A DNA stretch of 64,000 nt, from assembly GCF_000154785.2 (NCBI RefSeq), contig NC_015730.1, positions 3,596,001 to 3,660,000 on the forward strand, written 5' to 3'. The position numbers were made by a program, and so were the translations under genes. Below the pieces are notes generated by a model, which was not told the origin of the DNA, searched no databases, and saw nothing but the letters and a program-made list of their open reading frames with translations. The stretch is from Roseobacter litoralis Och 149. GTDB taxonomy: Bacteria; Pseudomonadota; Alphaproteobacteria; Rhodobacterales; Rhodobacteraceae. Shown piece by piece: positions 6,943 through 16,260 of this stretch (the first letter of the stretch is position 1; every line of letters starts with the position of its first letter).

Positions 6943-7626
6943 TCATTCGGGCGCTTTCCGGCGCCCGTTTTCTTTTTGCAGCGGGGCCCATCGCGATCCG
7001 GCTTGTGTCACCAGTTCCGCCACATCCGGCCCGAGCGCCTCAACGATGCGCGCAACTCCACCTGCGTTCGGGTGAATTCCGTCAGGCTGCATCAATGCCC
7101 TGACGCTCGCCGGATCGCCCCCGACAACGGACAGCCCTTCAAAAAAATCCGCCGCATGTAAAACGCCGAATTCCGACGCAAGTTCCGGATAAATGGCGTC
7201 AAATTCAGCTTTGAAATCCGGGCCAAAATTACCCGGGGCCTGCATTCCCACCAGCAACACCTCGACATTCTGCGCTGCCGCAGCCTCCAGAATTCCAGTG
7301 ATATTGCGACGGCTTTCGGCCGGGTCAATCCCACGCAAAAGATCATTGCCTCCCAAGGCCACGATCATCGCATCCACCTCCGGTGTGAGTGTCCAAGCCA
7401 CCCGCGACAACCCGCCAGCAGTTGTGTCGCCCGAGACACCTGCGTTGATCACCCGCGCCGCAATGCCTTGCGTGTCCAGCCAATCCTGCAATTGCGGCAC
7501 GAAACCCTCCTCCTGCACCAGCCCATACCCCTGCGTCAGGCTATCGCCCAAAGCCGCAATCACAACGCCGTCCGCAGCGCCCCACGTTGGAAAACAAACG
7601 ACAAAACATCCTATTAACTTGCGCAT
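6943..7626 (-). CDS. tesA: TesA-type SGNH/GDSL arylesterase, thioesterase I/lysophospholipase L1
   Basis: A 227-residue periplasmic SGNH hydrolase. An N-terminal signal peptide (about 18 residues, MRKLIGCFVVCFPTWGA) precedes the GDSL block GDSLTQGYG with the nucleophilic Ser. The oxyanion-hole Gly and Asn lie in NAGVSGDTT and GGNDLLRG, and the catalytic Asp/His in DGIHPN. These enzymes cleave fatty-acyl thioesters and lysophospholipids. It is divergent from ybbA-ybbP with 51 bases between, the same arrangement as in E. coli. The last residues (QKENGRRKAPE) overlap the csp terminator, so the C-terminal tail is probably not important for function. Confidence 0.93.
   Translation of the reverse strand: MRKLIGCFVVCFPTWGAADGVVIAALGDSLTQGYGLVQEEGFVPQLQDWLDTQGIAARVINAGVSGDTTAGGLSRVAWTLTPEVDAMIVALGGNDLLRGIDPAESRRNITGILEAAAAQNVEVLLVGMQAPGNFGPDFKAEFDAIYPELASEFGVLHAADFFEGLSVVGGDPASVRALMQPDGIHPNAGGVARIVEALGPDVAELVTQAGSRWAPLQKENGRRKAPE
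6948..6977 (+). terminator. Intrinsic terminator after csp copy 2
   Basis: The stem CGGGCGC/GCGCCCG (6948-6954, 6961-6967) is followed by TTTTCTTTTT. It lies inside the 3' end of the convergent tesA gene, so the tesA C-terminal codons also encode this terminator. Confidence 0.85.
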
Positions 7627-7677
7627 TCTGATCCAAGCTCCATATGCCAGAGGGAAGTCAACAACCTGTGGTACCTC

Positions 7678-8367
7678 ATGTCTGACCCCATCTACAGCCT
7701 CACAAATGCAGCATTGTCACTGGATGGCAATGCAGGGCCTGTGGAAATTCTGCGCTCGATCAGCTTTGAGGTCCACAAAGGTGAAAGCCTTGGGCTGATC
7801 GGGCCATCCGGGTCCGGGAAGTCTTCGCTGTTGATGCTGATGGGCGGGCTGGAACGGCCCACGGGGGGGCGCGTCACGGCTTTGGGTCATGATCTGGGCG
7901 ACATGAACGAAGACGCGCTGGCCCGTTTCCGGCGCGCGCATATGGGCGTGGTGTTTCAGTCCTTTCACCTGATCCCGACAATGACGGCACTGGAAAATGT
8001 GGCAACGCCGCTGGAACTTGCCACCGATCCTGATGCCTATGACAAGGCGCGCGCGGAGCTCGATGTGGTGGGCCTTGCCCATCGCGCCGACCACTATCCG
8101 GCGCAGATGTCGGGCGGGGAACAGCAACGTGTGGCGCTGGCACGCGCCGCCGCACCGCGCCCCGATATCCTGCTGGCGGATGAACCCACAGGCAACCTCG
8201 ACGGGGTAAATGGGGCGGCCATCATCGACTTGCTGTTCGGGTTGCGCGACCGGCACGGCGCGACGCTCATCCTCGTGACCCATAGCACCACGCTGGCGAA
8301 CCGTTGTGATCGGATTATACGCCTGTCCGACGGACAGATTGACCCGATGGAACAGGCAGCACAATGA
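7678..8367 (+). CDS. ybbA: YbbA-type ABC transporter ATPase
   Basis: A 229-residue MacB/LolD-class ATPase. Visible are Walker A GPSGSGKS, the Q-loop VVFQSFHLIPTMTALENV, signature MSGGEQQRVALARA, Walker B ILLADEPTGN and the H-loop TLILVTHST. It is translationally coupled to the permease ybbP (4-base ATGA overlap at 8364). Divergence from tesA supports assignment to the YbbAP system. Substrates are not established; a role in lipid or lipoprotein handling or export of bulky esters is inferred from tesA linkage. No strong ribosome binding site is visible before the ATG. Confidence 0.9.
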   Translation: MSDPIYSLTNAALSLDGNAGPVEILRSISFEVHKGESLGLIGPSGSGKSSLLMLMGGLERPTGGRVTALGHDLGDMNEDALARFRRAHMGVVFQSFHLIPTMTALENVATPLELATDPDAYDKARAELDVVGLAHRADHYPAQMSGGEQQRVALARAAAPRPDILLADEPTGNLDGVNGAAIIDLLFGLRDRHGATLILVTHSTTLANRCDRIIRLSDGQIDPMEQAAQ

Positions 8368-10880
8368 GCCTGGCGGTCGCAGCGCGGTTTGCCCGGCGTG
8401 AATTGCGCGGTGGCTTGCAGGGGTTTCGCATCTTTCTGGCCTGTCTGGCACTGGGTGTGGCCGCGATTGCCGCCATAGGCACCGTGCGCGTCAGCATTGA
8501 GGCTGGTCTGGCCCGCGAAGGAGCAGCACTGCTCGGCGGGGACGCAGAGCTTGATTTCACCTACCGCTTTGCATCAGAGGACGAACGCGCATGGATGCAA
8601 AACGCCGCCCGCGCTGTCTCGGAAATCGCCGATTTTCGCTCCATGGCGGTCGTCGGTGACAGCCGCGCGCTGACGCAAATCAAGGCGGTCGATAGCGCCT
8701 ATCCCCTTATCGGGACCGTGGGACTAGAACCGCAAATACCGGTTGATGTTGCCTTAGGCACCCACGGGGATTTGCCCGGCGCGGTGATGGAACGTGTCCT
8801 GATGGACCGTCTCGGCCTGTCCGTTGGGGATCGCTTTGCGCTTGGCACACAGGAATTTCACCTCTCCGCCGTGCTGACCCGCGAACCGGATGGGGCTGCG
8901 GCTGGCTTTGCCCTCGGGCCGCGCACCATCGTCTTGACCACGAGCCTTGAAAACTCGTCCCTGCTGGCCCCCGGCACGCTCTTTTCCACCAAATACCGAC
9001 TGGCGGTAGACCCCGGCAAAGACCTTGAGCAGCTCAAAACCGAGGCCGCCCTCACGTTTGCCGAAACCGGCGTGCGCTGGACCGACGCGCGCAACGGCGC
9101 GCCGGGCATCTCGGAATTCGTGGACCGCCTCGGCGCATTCCTCGTGCTGATCGGGCTGTCGGGCCTTGCCGTCGGGGGTGTGGGCGTGTCGTCGGCCGTG
9201 CAGGCCTATCTGTCGCAAAAGACCAGCGTGATCGCCACCTTGCGCACCCTTGGTGCAGAACGCAAAACGATATTCCTGACGTATTTTCTGCAGATCGGTG
9301 CGCTTTCGGTCCTCGGCGTTATGCTGGGCCTCCTCCTCGGGGCGCTGATCCCTGTTGCTCTCGCCCCGCTGATTGCTGCGCAATTGCCCATCCCCGCCGC
9401 ATTCGCCATCTACCCCGCCCCCTTGTTTGAAGCGGCGGTTTACGGGCTGTTGACCGCATTCATTTTTACTCTTTGGCCCCTCGCACGCGCCGAGGAAGTC
9501 CGCGCCGCCACCCTGTTTCGCGACGCGCTCAGCACCGGTCAGAAACTGCCGGCCCCCCGCTATATCGCGATCACGTTGCTGGCGCTTGCAGTGCTCTTGG
9601 GCGTGGCCGGGTGGTTCTCGGGCACGTGGTGGCTAACGCTGCTGACAGCCGGGGGTATCGCGGGCGCACTGGTGCTGCTGACCGGGGCCGCATTCCTGAT
9701 CCGGGTTCTGTCGAAACGGGGCAAGGCGCTATCTCGTGGCAAACCAAGGCTTCGCTGGGCGTTGTCGGCCATTTCCGGCCCCAAGGAAGGTGCCACCTCG
9801 GTCGTCCGGTCGCTGGGCCTTGGGCTGTCGGTCCTTGCCGCGGTGGGGCAGATTGATGGCAACCTGCGCAATGCCATCACGGGCAACCTGCCCGACGTCG
9901 CGCCAAGCTATTTCTTTGTCGACATCCAGAAAGACCAGATCGATGGATACACCGACAGGCTGGAAAGCGACCCCGCCGTCAGCCGCATTCAATCCGCCCC
10001 GATGCTGCGCGGGATCATCACCCGGATCAACGGGGCGCCTGCTGCGGAAACAGCCGGGGACCATTGGGTCTTGCAGGGCGACCGTGGCGTGACCTATTCC
10101 GCTGCCATGCCCGAAAACACGCGGCTGACAGCCGGGGAATGGTGGGCCGATGACTATAGCGGGCCGCCCCTGATCAGCTTTGCCGCCGAAGAGGCAGAAG
10201 AGATGGGGCTGCGCCTTGGCGATACGATGACGATCAATATCCTGGGGCGCGACATTACAGGCACGCTCGCCAGTTTCCGGGAGGTTGATTTTTCCACCGC
10301 AGGTATCGGTTTCATCCTCGCCATGAACCCCGGTGCATTGGCAGGCGCACCGCATAGCTTCATCTCAACCGTCTATGCCGAAGAAACGGCGGAGGCTGAA
10401 ATCCTGCGTGATCTTGCCTCGCGCTACCCCAATATCACCGCAATACGCGTGCGCGATGCCATCGACCGGGTCGCGGATGCGCTTGGTGGCTTGGCGACGG
10501 CCACCTCTTACGGGGCCGCCGCGACGCTGCTGACAGGGTTTCTGGTGCTGATCGGCGCTGCTGCCGCCGGGACCCGCGCGCGGGTCTATGAAGCCGCCAT
10601 TCTGAAAACGCTGGGGGCCTCGCGCCGCTCCATTCTGGCAAGCTTCGCCTTGAGATCGGCGCTGCTGGGCGGTGGCGCAGGGCTTGTAGCGCTGGCTGCT
10701 GGGGTGCTGGGCGGCTGGGTGGTCAGCGTCTATATCCTCGACACATCCTTTATCGTGATCTGGCCCTCTGCGATTGGCATCGTGCTCGGCGGTATTCTTG
10801 CCACCACGCTGGCGGGGCTGGCTTTTGCCTGGACCCCACTGAATGCCAAACCCTCGCGCATCCTGCGCGCGCTGGAATGA
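8364..10880 (+). CDS. ybbP: YbbP-type FtsX-family ABC permease
   Basis: An 838-residue permease of the ten-helix FtsX/MacB-like class. There is one N-terminal helix (FRIFLACLALGVAAIAAIGT), a large periplasmic domain (residues about 45-250), a first FtsX core with helices around LVLIGLSGLAVGGVGVSSAV and IGALSVLGVMLGLLLGALIP, two middle helices (YIAITLLALAVLLGVAGWF and the following segment), a second periplasmic domain (about 505-700) and a final FtsX core (AATLLTGFLVLIGAAAAGT onward). It forms a mechanotransmission-type complex with YbbA. The overlap with ybbA indicates one operon. Confidence 0.9.
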   Translation: MSLAVAARFARRELRGGLQGFRIFLACLALGVAAIAAIGTVRVSIEAGLAREGAALLGGDAELDFTYRFASEDERAWMQNAARAVSEIADFRSMAVVGDSRALTQIKAVDSAYPLIGTVGLEPQIPVDVALGTHGDLPGAVMERVLMDRLGLSVGDRFALGTQEFHLSAVLTREPDGAAAGFALGPRTIVLTTSLENSSLLAPGTLFSTKYRLAVDPGKDLEQLKTEAALTFAETGVRWTDARNGAPGISEFVDRLGAFLVLIGLSGLAVGGVGVSSAVQAYLSQKTSVIATLRTLGAERKTIFLTYFLQIGALSVLGVMLGLLLGALIPVALAPLIAAQLPIPAAFAIYPAPLFEAAVYGLLTAFIFTLWPLARAEEVRAATLFRDALSTGQKLPAPRYIAITLLALAVLLGVAGWFSGTWWLTLLTAGGIAGALVLLTGAAFLIRVLSKRGKALSRGKPRLRWALSAISGPKEGATSVVRSLGLGLSVLAAVGQIDGNLRNAITGNLPDVAPSYFFVDIQKDQIDGYTDRLESDPAVSRIQSAPMLRGIITRINGAPAAETAGDHWVLQGDRGVTYSAAMPENTRLTAGEWWADDYSGPPLISFAAEEAEEMGLRLGDTMTINILGRDITGTLASFREVDFSTAGIGFILAMNPGALAGAPHSFISTVYAEETAEAEILRDLASRYPNITAIRVRDAIDRVADALGGLATATSYGAAATLLTGFLVLIGAAAAGTRARVYEAAILKTLGASRRSILASFALRSALLGGGAGLVALAAGVLGGWVVSVYILDTSFIVIWPSAIGIVLGGILATTLAGLAFAWTPLNAKPSRILRALE

Positions 10881-10926
10881 CATAGCCGCAGCTCCCACCC
10901 CGCGCCATTGTCAAAGCAGCCAGCCG

Positions 10927-13776
10927 CTACTCCGCAGCCTCCGCATAGTCTTCCATGGGCGGGCAGGTACAAACCAGATGCCGATCACCGAACACATTGT
11001 CGACCCGGTTGACCGGCGGCCAGTATTTGTCCACGCGGAACGCGCCCGGCGGGAAACACCCCTGATCGCGGCTGTAGGGGCGCTCCCAATCGCTGACGAG
11101 GTCTTCGACAGTGTGGGGCGCGTTTTTCAGCGGGTTGTTCGCGGCGTCCATGCGGCCTGCCTCAATCTCGGCAATCTCGGCGCGGATGGCGAGCATGGCA
11201 TCACAGAACCGGTCCAGCTCTGCCTTGGTTTCGCTCTCGGTTGGCTCAACCATCAACGTTCCTGCAACAGGCCAGCTCATCGTTGGCGCATGGAACCCGC
11301 AGTCGATCAGACGTTTTGCAATGTCTTCGACGCTCACCCCCGCGGATTTTTCAAAGGGGCGCACATCAAGCACGCATTCATGCGCCACCCGTCCCGTCGG
11401 CCCGCGGTAGAGCACGTCAAACGCGCCCTCAAGACGTTTGGCGATGTAATTTGCGTTCAGGATCGCAACCCGCGTCGCTTGCGTCAGGCCATCCCCGCCC
11501 ATCATCAGGCAATAGGCCCAGCTGATCGGCAACAACGAAGGCGACCCGAATGGCGCTGCCGAAACAGCCCCTTCCCCCCCGCCGGTCATCTCATGCCCCG
11601 GCAAGAAAGGCGCAAGATGGGATTTGACGCCAATCGGTCCCATGCCCGGCCCACCGCCGCCATGCGGGATACAAAAGGTCTTGTGCAGGTTCAAATGGCT
11701 CACGTCCCCGCCCAGATCGCCCGGACGGCTCAGCCCCACCATCGCGTTCATATTCGCCCCGTCGATATAGACCTGACCGCCGTGCTGATGGGTGATCCGT
11801 GTGACTTCGGTAACGGTCTCTTCAAACACCCCATGGGTGGAGGGATAGGTGATCATGCAGCCTGCAAGGTTGTCGGCATGGTGCTCGGCCTTCGCGGCAA
11901 AATCTGCCATGTCGATATCGCCATTGTCCGCCGATTTGATCGGCACGACAGTCCAGCCCACCATCTGGGCCGACGCAGGATTGGTGCCATGCGCGCTCAT
12001 CGGGATCAGGCAGATGTTGCGATGCGCTTCCCCATTCGCGCGGTGATAGCCTGCAATGCTCAGCAGTCCGGCGTATTCCCCCTGCGCGCCGGAATTGGGC
12101 TGCATCGAAATCTGGTCATAGCCGGTGATCTGGCACAGCTTGGCGCTCAGATCGTCAATCATCTCTGTATAGCCTTTGGCCTGATCCACCGGCGCAAAGG
12201 GATGCAGCAGCGAAAAATCGCGCCAGCTGACCGGCATCATCTCTGCCGCAGAATTCAGTTTCATCGTACAGGAGCCCAGCGGGATCATCGCCCGGTCAAG
12301 CGCCAGATCCCGATCAGACAGGCGACGCATGTAGCGCATCATCTCGGTCTCGGCCCGGTTCATGTGAAAGATCGGATGCCTCAGATAGTCGGACGTGCGC
12401 AGCATTTCTTCGGGAAAACGGTAGTCGGGCCGAAAATCATTATCGGCCCGCGTGATACCAAAGGCGCGCCAGACCGCCTCAAGCGTATCCGGACGGCAGC
12501 GTTCATTTAGGCTGATGCCCACACGGGTTTCCCCCACGCGCCGCAGGTTGATCCCTTCATCCACCGCCGATTTCATCACCGCCGCCTGCAACGGCCCTAC
12601 GTCCACAGTGATCGTGTCGAAAAACGCTTGCGGGTCGACAGTGAACCCTGCCTCTTCCAGCCCTTTTGCCAGGCGCACGGCTTTTCGGTGGATGCGCTGC
12701 GCGATGGCGCGCAAGCCTTCGGGTCCGTGGAAAACCGCATACATGGACGCCATGACCGCCAACAGCGCCTGTGCCGTGCAGACATTGGACGTGGCCTTTT
12801 CGCGCCGTATATGTTGTTCGCGCGTTTGCAGTGACAACCGGTAGGCCCGGTGCCCGTGACTGTCGACAGATACGCCGACAATCCGCCCAGGCATGGCGCG
12901 TTTATACGCATCCCGGCAGGCCATATAAGCCGCATGCGGCCCGCCATAGCCCTCGGGCACCCCAAACCGCTGGGTTGAGCCGACGGCGATATCCGCGCCC
13001 ATGGCGCCGGGTTCTTTCAACAGCGTCAGCGCCAGTGGATCAGCAGATACAACACCGATCGCCTTATGGTCGTGCAACGCCGCCATATGGTCGGTGAAAT
13101 CATTCACATGACCATAGGTGCCGGGATACTGAAAGATCGCGCCAAAGACGGCTTCGGCGTCCATCTTGTCAGGGTTGCCGACGATAATCTCAATGCCCAA
13201 GGGCGCGGCGCGGGTTTGCATCACGGCGATGTTCTGCGGGTGGCAATCCCGATCCACAAAGAACGCCTTGGATTTGGATTTCGACACCCGCTGCGCCATG
13301 GTCATCGCCTCGGCACAGGCGGTGGCCTCATCCAGAAGGGATGCGTTGGCGACCTCAAGCCCGGTCAGATCGGAAACCATGGTCTGGAAGTTTAAAAGCG
13401 CTTCGAGGCGGCCTTGCGAAATCTCGGGCTGATAGGGGGTATAGGCTGTATACCACGCCGGGTTTTCAAGGATGTTGCGCTGGATCGCGGGCGGTGTGAC
13501 CGTGCCATAGTATCCCTGCCCGATCAGCGACGTCAGCACCTCGTTCTTTGACGCGACCCGGCGCAAATGCTCCAGCACCTCACGTTCCGACATCGCCTTG
13601 CCAAAGGCCAATGGCTCTTTCTGGCGGATCGCTGCGGGCAGCGTATCATCCATCAGCGCATCAAGGTTCGCGGCACCCGTCACCTCCAGCATCTGCGTCA
13701 TTTCCGCAGGGGATGGGCCAATATGGCGCCGGTTGGCAAAATCATAGGGCAGATAGTCTATCGGCGTGAAACTCAT
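10927..13776 (-). CDS. gcvP: Glycine dehydrogenase (decarboxylating), P-protein of the glycine cleavage system
   Basis: A 949-residue full-length single-chain P-protein. It decarboxylates glycine with PLP and passes the aminomethyl group to lipoylated H-protein. The PLP-binding motif is [18 protein letters not shown], with the lysine at residue 699. The N-terminal half starts with the usual [17 protein letters not shown] and the C-terminal half is the active homologous domain. It is the third gene of gcvT-gcvH-gcvP, controlled by the glycine riboswitch at 15411. A 555-codon frame on the opposite strand is a shadow of this gene. Confidence 0.97.
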   Translation of the reverse strand: MSFTPIDYLPYDFANRRHIGPSPAEMTQMLEVTGAANLDALMDDTLPAAIRQKEPLAFGKAMSEREVLEHLRRVASKNEVLTSLIGQGYYGTVTPPAIQRNILENPAWYTAYTPYQPEISQGRLEALLNFQTMVSDLTGLEVANASLLDEATACAEAMTMAQRVSKSKSKAFFVDRDCHPQNIAVMQTRAAPLGIEIIVGNPDKMDAEAVFGAIFQYPGTYGHVNDFTDHMAALHDHKAIGVVSADPLALTLLKEPGAMGADIAVGSTQRFGVPEGYGGPHAAYMACRDAYKRAMPGRIVGVSVDSHGHRAYRLSLQTREQHIRREKATSNVCTAQALLAVMASMYAVFHGPEGLRAIAQRIHRKAVRLAKGLEEAGFTVDPQAFFDTITVDVGPLQAAVMKSAVDEGINLRRVGETRVGISLNERCRPDTLEAVWRAFGITRADNDFRPDYRFPEEMLRTSDYLRHPIFHMNRAETEMMRYMRRLSDRDLALDRAMIPLGSCTMKLNSAAEMMPVSWRDFSLLHPFAPVDQAKGYTEMIDDLSAKLCQITGYDQISMQPNSGAQGEYAGLLSIAGYHRANGEAHRNICLIPMSAHGTNPASAQMVGWTVVPIKSADNGDIDMADFAAKAEHHADNLAGCMITYPSTHGVFEETVTEVTRITHQHGGQVYIDGANMNAMVGLSRPGDLGGDVSHLNLHKTFCIPHGGGGPGMGPIGVKSHLAPFLPGHEMTGGGEGAVSAAPFGSPSLLPISWAYCLMMGGDGLTQATRVAILNANYIAKRLEGAFDVLYRGPTGRVAHECVLDVRPFEKSAGVSVEDIAKRLIDCGFHAPTMSWPVAGTLMVEPTESETKAELDRFCDAMLAIRAEIAEIEAGRMDAANNPLKNAPHTVEDLVSDWERPYSRDQGCFPPGAFRVDKYWPPVNRVDNVFGDRHLVCTCPPMEDYAEAAE

Positions 13777-13827
13777 GGGGTCATTCTCTTTCTGCTGGCA
13801 GGGGTCATGCGCATCGGGTGCAGCAGT

Positions 13828-14187
13828 TCAGGCGATAAACGCCTGATACCCTGCTTCATCCATGAAATCGTCCATCTGGGATGGGTCGCTGGCTTTCATC
13901 TTGAAAAACCATGCCTCTCCCTGCGGGTCTTCATTGACCGCACCGGGATTGTCCGCAAGCGCCGTATTCACCTCAGTAATCTCGCCATCAATCGGGGCCA
14001 GAATATCACTGGCCGCCTTGACGCTTTCGATCACAACGACTTCTTCGTCCTTGCTGACGGTTGTGCCCTCTTCGGGCAGTTCCAAAAACACCACATCGCC
14101 CAATTGTTCGGCGGCATGTGTCGTAATGCCCACGATGATCTCGTCACCTTCGGGGCGCAACCATTCGTGCTCTTCTGTGAATTTCAT
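13828..14187 (-). CDS. gcvH: Glycine cleavage system H protein
   Basis: A 119-residue lipoyl carrier that shuttles the aminomethyl intermediate between P- and T-proteins. The lipoylation site is Lys57 in VVIESVKAASDI. The start MKFTEEHEWL is canonical and preceded by aaggaaacagatt. It lies 17 bases downstream of gcvT and 51 upstream of gcvP in the same operon. Confidence 0.97.
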   Translation of the reverse strand: MKFTEEHEWLRPEGDEIIVGITTHAAEQLGDVVFLELPEEGTTVSKDEEVVVIESVKAASDILAPIDGEITEVNTALADNPGAVNEDPQGEAWFFKMKASDPSQMDDFMDEAGYQAFIA

Positions 14188-14204
14188 AATCTGTTTCCTT
14201 TTTT

Positions 14205-15329
14205 CTAACGTTTAAAACCTGCTGGGACAAACGGCAGGTCAACGACCTCGACGCCCATGCGCTTGCCGCGCACCTCGCCCCAAAGCGCGGTGCCGGTGGT
14301 GGCAAAATCGGTATCGACATATCCCATGGCAATCGGCCCCTGCACTGACGGGCCAAAACCGCCCGAGGTGACCGACCCGATCTGCGCGCCCCCTTCGGCG
14401 GTAGCAAAAAGCGCCACGCCCTGACGCATGGGCGCGCGTCCTTCGGGGCGCAATCCGACCCGTTTTGTCGCCGGGCCCCCCGCCATTTCGTCAAAAATCG
14501 CTTCACTGCCGGGAAAGCCGCCAGCGCGCGCGCCGCCCTGACGCCGCACTTTCTGAATGGCCCAAGACAACCCGGCACCAACCGGACCTGTCGCGGCATC
14601 GATATCATTGCCATAAAGGCACAAACCCGCTTCCAGCCGCAGGGAATCCCGCGCCCCAAGTCCGATGGGTGCTACCTCTGCGTCGTTAATAAGCCGCCGC
14701 GCCAGAGAGACCGCTTCGTCCGCTTGTACGGAGATTTCAAATCCGTCCTCACCAGTATAGCCAGATCGGGAGGCCCAGACCGCATGTCCGCATAACGACA
14801 ACTCGCATGAGTCCATGAAGCGCATCGCTTCGGCCCGCTCATCCAGAGACGTGATCACACTGCCCGCCGCCGGACCCTGCAAAGCAATCAAGGCCCGGTC
14901 GCTCAACTCGCTCAGGGTGATGTCATCCGGCAAACCCGCGCGCATCAGGGCCAGATCAGCGTCCTTGCAGCCCGCATTTATTACCACGAACAACGAATCG
15001 CCGCGACGCGCAAACATCAGATCATCCTCGATGCCGCCTGCCTCATTGGTGAAAAAGCCGTAGCGTTGCCGCCCATCCGCAAGACCGAGCACATCCATCG
15101 GGACCAAAACTTCAAAGGCAAGCGCAACCGCTTCCCAGGATGGGCCGGACAATAGGACCTGCCCCATATGGCTGACATCAAAAAGCCCTGCATGGCCGCG
15201 CGTGTGCAGATGCTCTTTCATGACCCCCATCGGATATTGAACAGGCATCTCGTACCCTGCAAAAGGCACCATTTTCGCACTCAGCTCTGCATGTAACTCA
15301 AAAAGTGGCGTCCGCTTCAGATCTGCCAT
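14205..15329 (-). CDS. gcvT: Glycine cleavage system aminomethyltransferase, T-protein
   Basis: A 374-residue tetrahydrofolate-dependent aminomethyltransferase, releasing ammonia and making methylene-THF from the H-protein-bound group. It begins MADLKRTPLFELHAEL and contains the family segments LFDVSHMGQV and SGYTGEDGFEISV, which belong to the folate-binding domains, with VTSGGFGPSVQGPIAMGYV near the C terminus. aagggga precedes the ATG. It is the first gene of the operon, directly behind the riboswitch. Confidence 0.97.
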   Translation of the reverse strand: MADLKRTPLFELHAELSAKMVPFAGYEMPVQYPMGVMKEHLHTRGHAGLFDVSHMGQVLLSGPSWEAVALAFEVLVPMDVLGLADGRQRYGFFTNEAGGIEDDLMFARRGDSLFVVINAGCKDADLALMRAGLPDDITLSELSDRALIALQGPAAGSVITSLDERAEAMRFMDSCELSLCGHAVWASRSGYTGEDGFEISVQADEAVSLARRLINDAEVAPIGLGARDSLRLEAGLCLYGNDIDAATGPVGAGLSWAIQKVRRQGGARAGGFPGSEAIFDEMAGGPATKRVGLRPEGRAPMRQGVALFATAEGGAQIGSVTSGGFGPSVQGPIAMGYVDTDFATTGTALWGEVRGKRMGVEVVDLPFVPAGFKR

Positions 15330-15373
15330 CCGGTCCCCTTAATCGTCGCCGGTGCTGCATGAAGCAATACAAC

Positions 15374-15413
15374 GGCATTCCGCGCGCAGCTCCGAGACCT
15401 GCGCCTGAATGCC
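15374..15413 (-). promoter_or_regulatory. Expression-platform hairpin of the glycine riboswitch
   Basis: Right after the second aptamer on the minus strand, GGCATTC (15413-15407) pairs with GAATGCC (15380-15374), enclosing an inner stem GCGCAG/CTGCGC (15404-15399, 15389-15384). No clean U-tract follows. It could be a weak terminator or a switching element acting with the aptamer; which one is not decidable from the sequence. Confidence 0.5.
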
Positions 15414-15565
15414 CCCTCTGTCTTTTCGCCTGAGATCGTTATCCCTTCGGCGGATGCGTCCTGCGCATCTCTCTCCAGAGTTCTTACACCACGACGGTCC
15501 TTTGGCCTGAGAGTTTCCGGGGCGGTTGCTCCTTCGGCACCAGCATTTATGCCAGTTCTCCCGTA
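15411..15565 (-). ncRNA. Tandem glycine riboswitch upstream of gcvTHP
   Basis: On the minus strand two glycine aptamers follow each other. The first runs from GGGAGAACTGGC (15562 downward) through GGTGCCGAAGGAGC to CTCTCAGGCCAAAGGACC. The second runs from GGAGAGAGATGCG through CCGCCGAAGGG to ATCTCAGGCGAAAAGAC and CAGAGGGGG. These conserved blocks, their spacing and the position just before gcvT identify the class. Glycine binding normally switches gcv expression on. Confidence 0.92.
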
Positions 15566-15669
15566 GTGGATGGCGTCACGCTATGCCGCCCCATGTGTGT
15601 TGGTCAAGTCCCCTTGTGAAGCAGCGATACCCATGATTGACTGTGCGGGGTAACACCAAAGAGACATAG

Positions 15670-16260
15670 ATGAACGACCCCTACTTCTTTGGCTACGGCA
15701 GCCTTGTGAACACAAAAAGCCACGACTATCCGAACCCGCAGCCCGCAACACTGCGCGGATGGCGCAGGGCATGGGTTGCAACGCCACGCTACGGTGTTGT
15801 TCTGCTGACTGGTGTGCAAGCACCGGGCCATAGTATCGACGGGCTGATCGCCCATGTCCCGGGCGCGGATTGGGCGGCCCTTGATGCGCGCGAGGGCGGG
15901 TATGCCCGCCTGCAGGCCTCACGCGATGTTGATCACGAGTTGTCCCATCGCCCCGAAATCGCGGTCTATGCCGTGGCCCCGGAAGATATGACAGACAACA
16001 AAAGCCACAGCATTCTGCTCAGCTATCTTGATGTCGTTGTTCAGGGGTTCCACGAGGTTTATGGCGCGTCCGGTGTGCAGCATTTCTTTGACACAACCGA
16101 CAATTGGCATACACCTATCCTCAATGACCGCGACGACCCGATCTATCCGCGCCACCAGAGACTGACAAGGGCACAAACTGCTTTGGTCGATGAGAATCTT
16201 GATCGGCTATCGGCGCAGGTACAAAAGCGACATGAGGCGGCCCTGCCTCCCAAATTCTGA
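15670..16260 (+). CDS. Gamma-glutamylcyclotransferase family protein
   Basis: A 196-residue protein with the GGCT/ChaC fold signature FGYGSLVN at residues 7-14 and a candidate catalytic Glu in LDAREGGYAR (about residue 76). Such enzymes release 5-oxoproline from gamma-glutamyl peptides or glutathione. The ATG follows aagagacatag. The C-terminal 54 bases overlap the convergent MATE gene. Whether it acts on glutathione (ChaC-like) or other gamma-glutamyl amines is open; gshB in the same window shows glutathione is made. Confidence 0.8.
   Translation: MNDPYFFGYGSLVNTKSHDYPNPQPATLRGWRRAWVATPRYGVVLLTGVQAPGHSIDGLIAHVPGADWAALDAREGGYARLQASRDVDHELSHRPEIAVYAVAPEDMTDNKSHSILLSYLDVVVQGFHEVYGASGVQHFFDTTDNWHTPILNDRDDPIYPRHQRLTRAQTALVDENLDRLSAQVQKRHEAALPPKF

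Noticed and set aside
10843..12510. A 555-codon plus-strand frame opposite gcvP
   Set aside because: It is antisense to a clear full-length gcvP, has no family signature, and comes from GC-skewed third positions. The same applies to the long frames opposite gltX (17566-19134), ettA (314-1483) and glnD (51406-52332).
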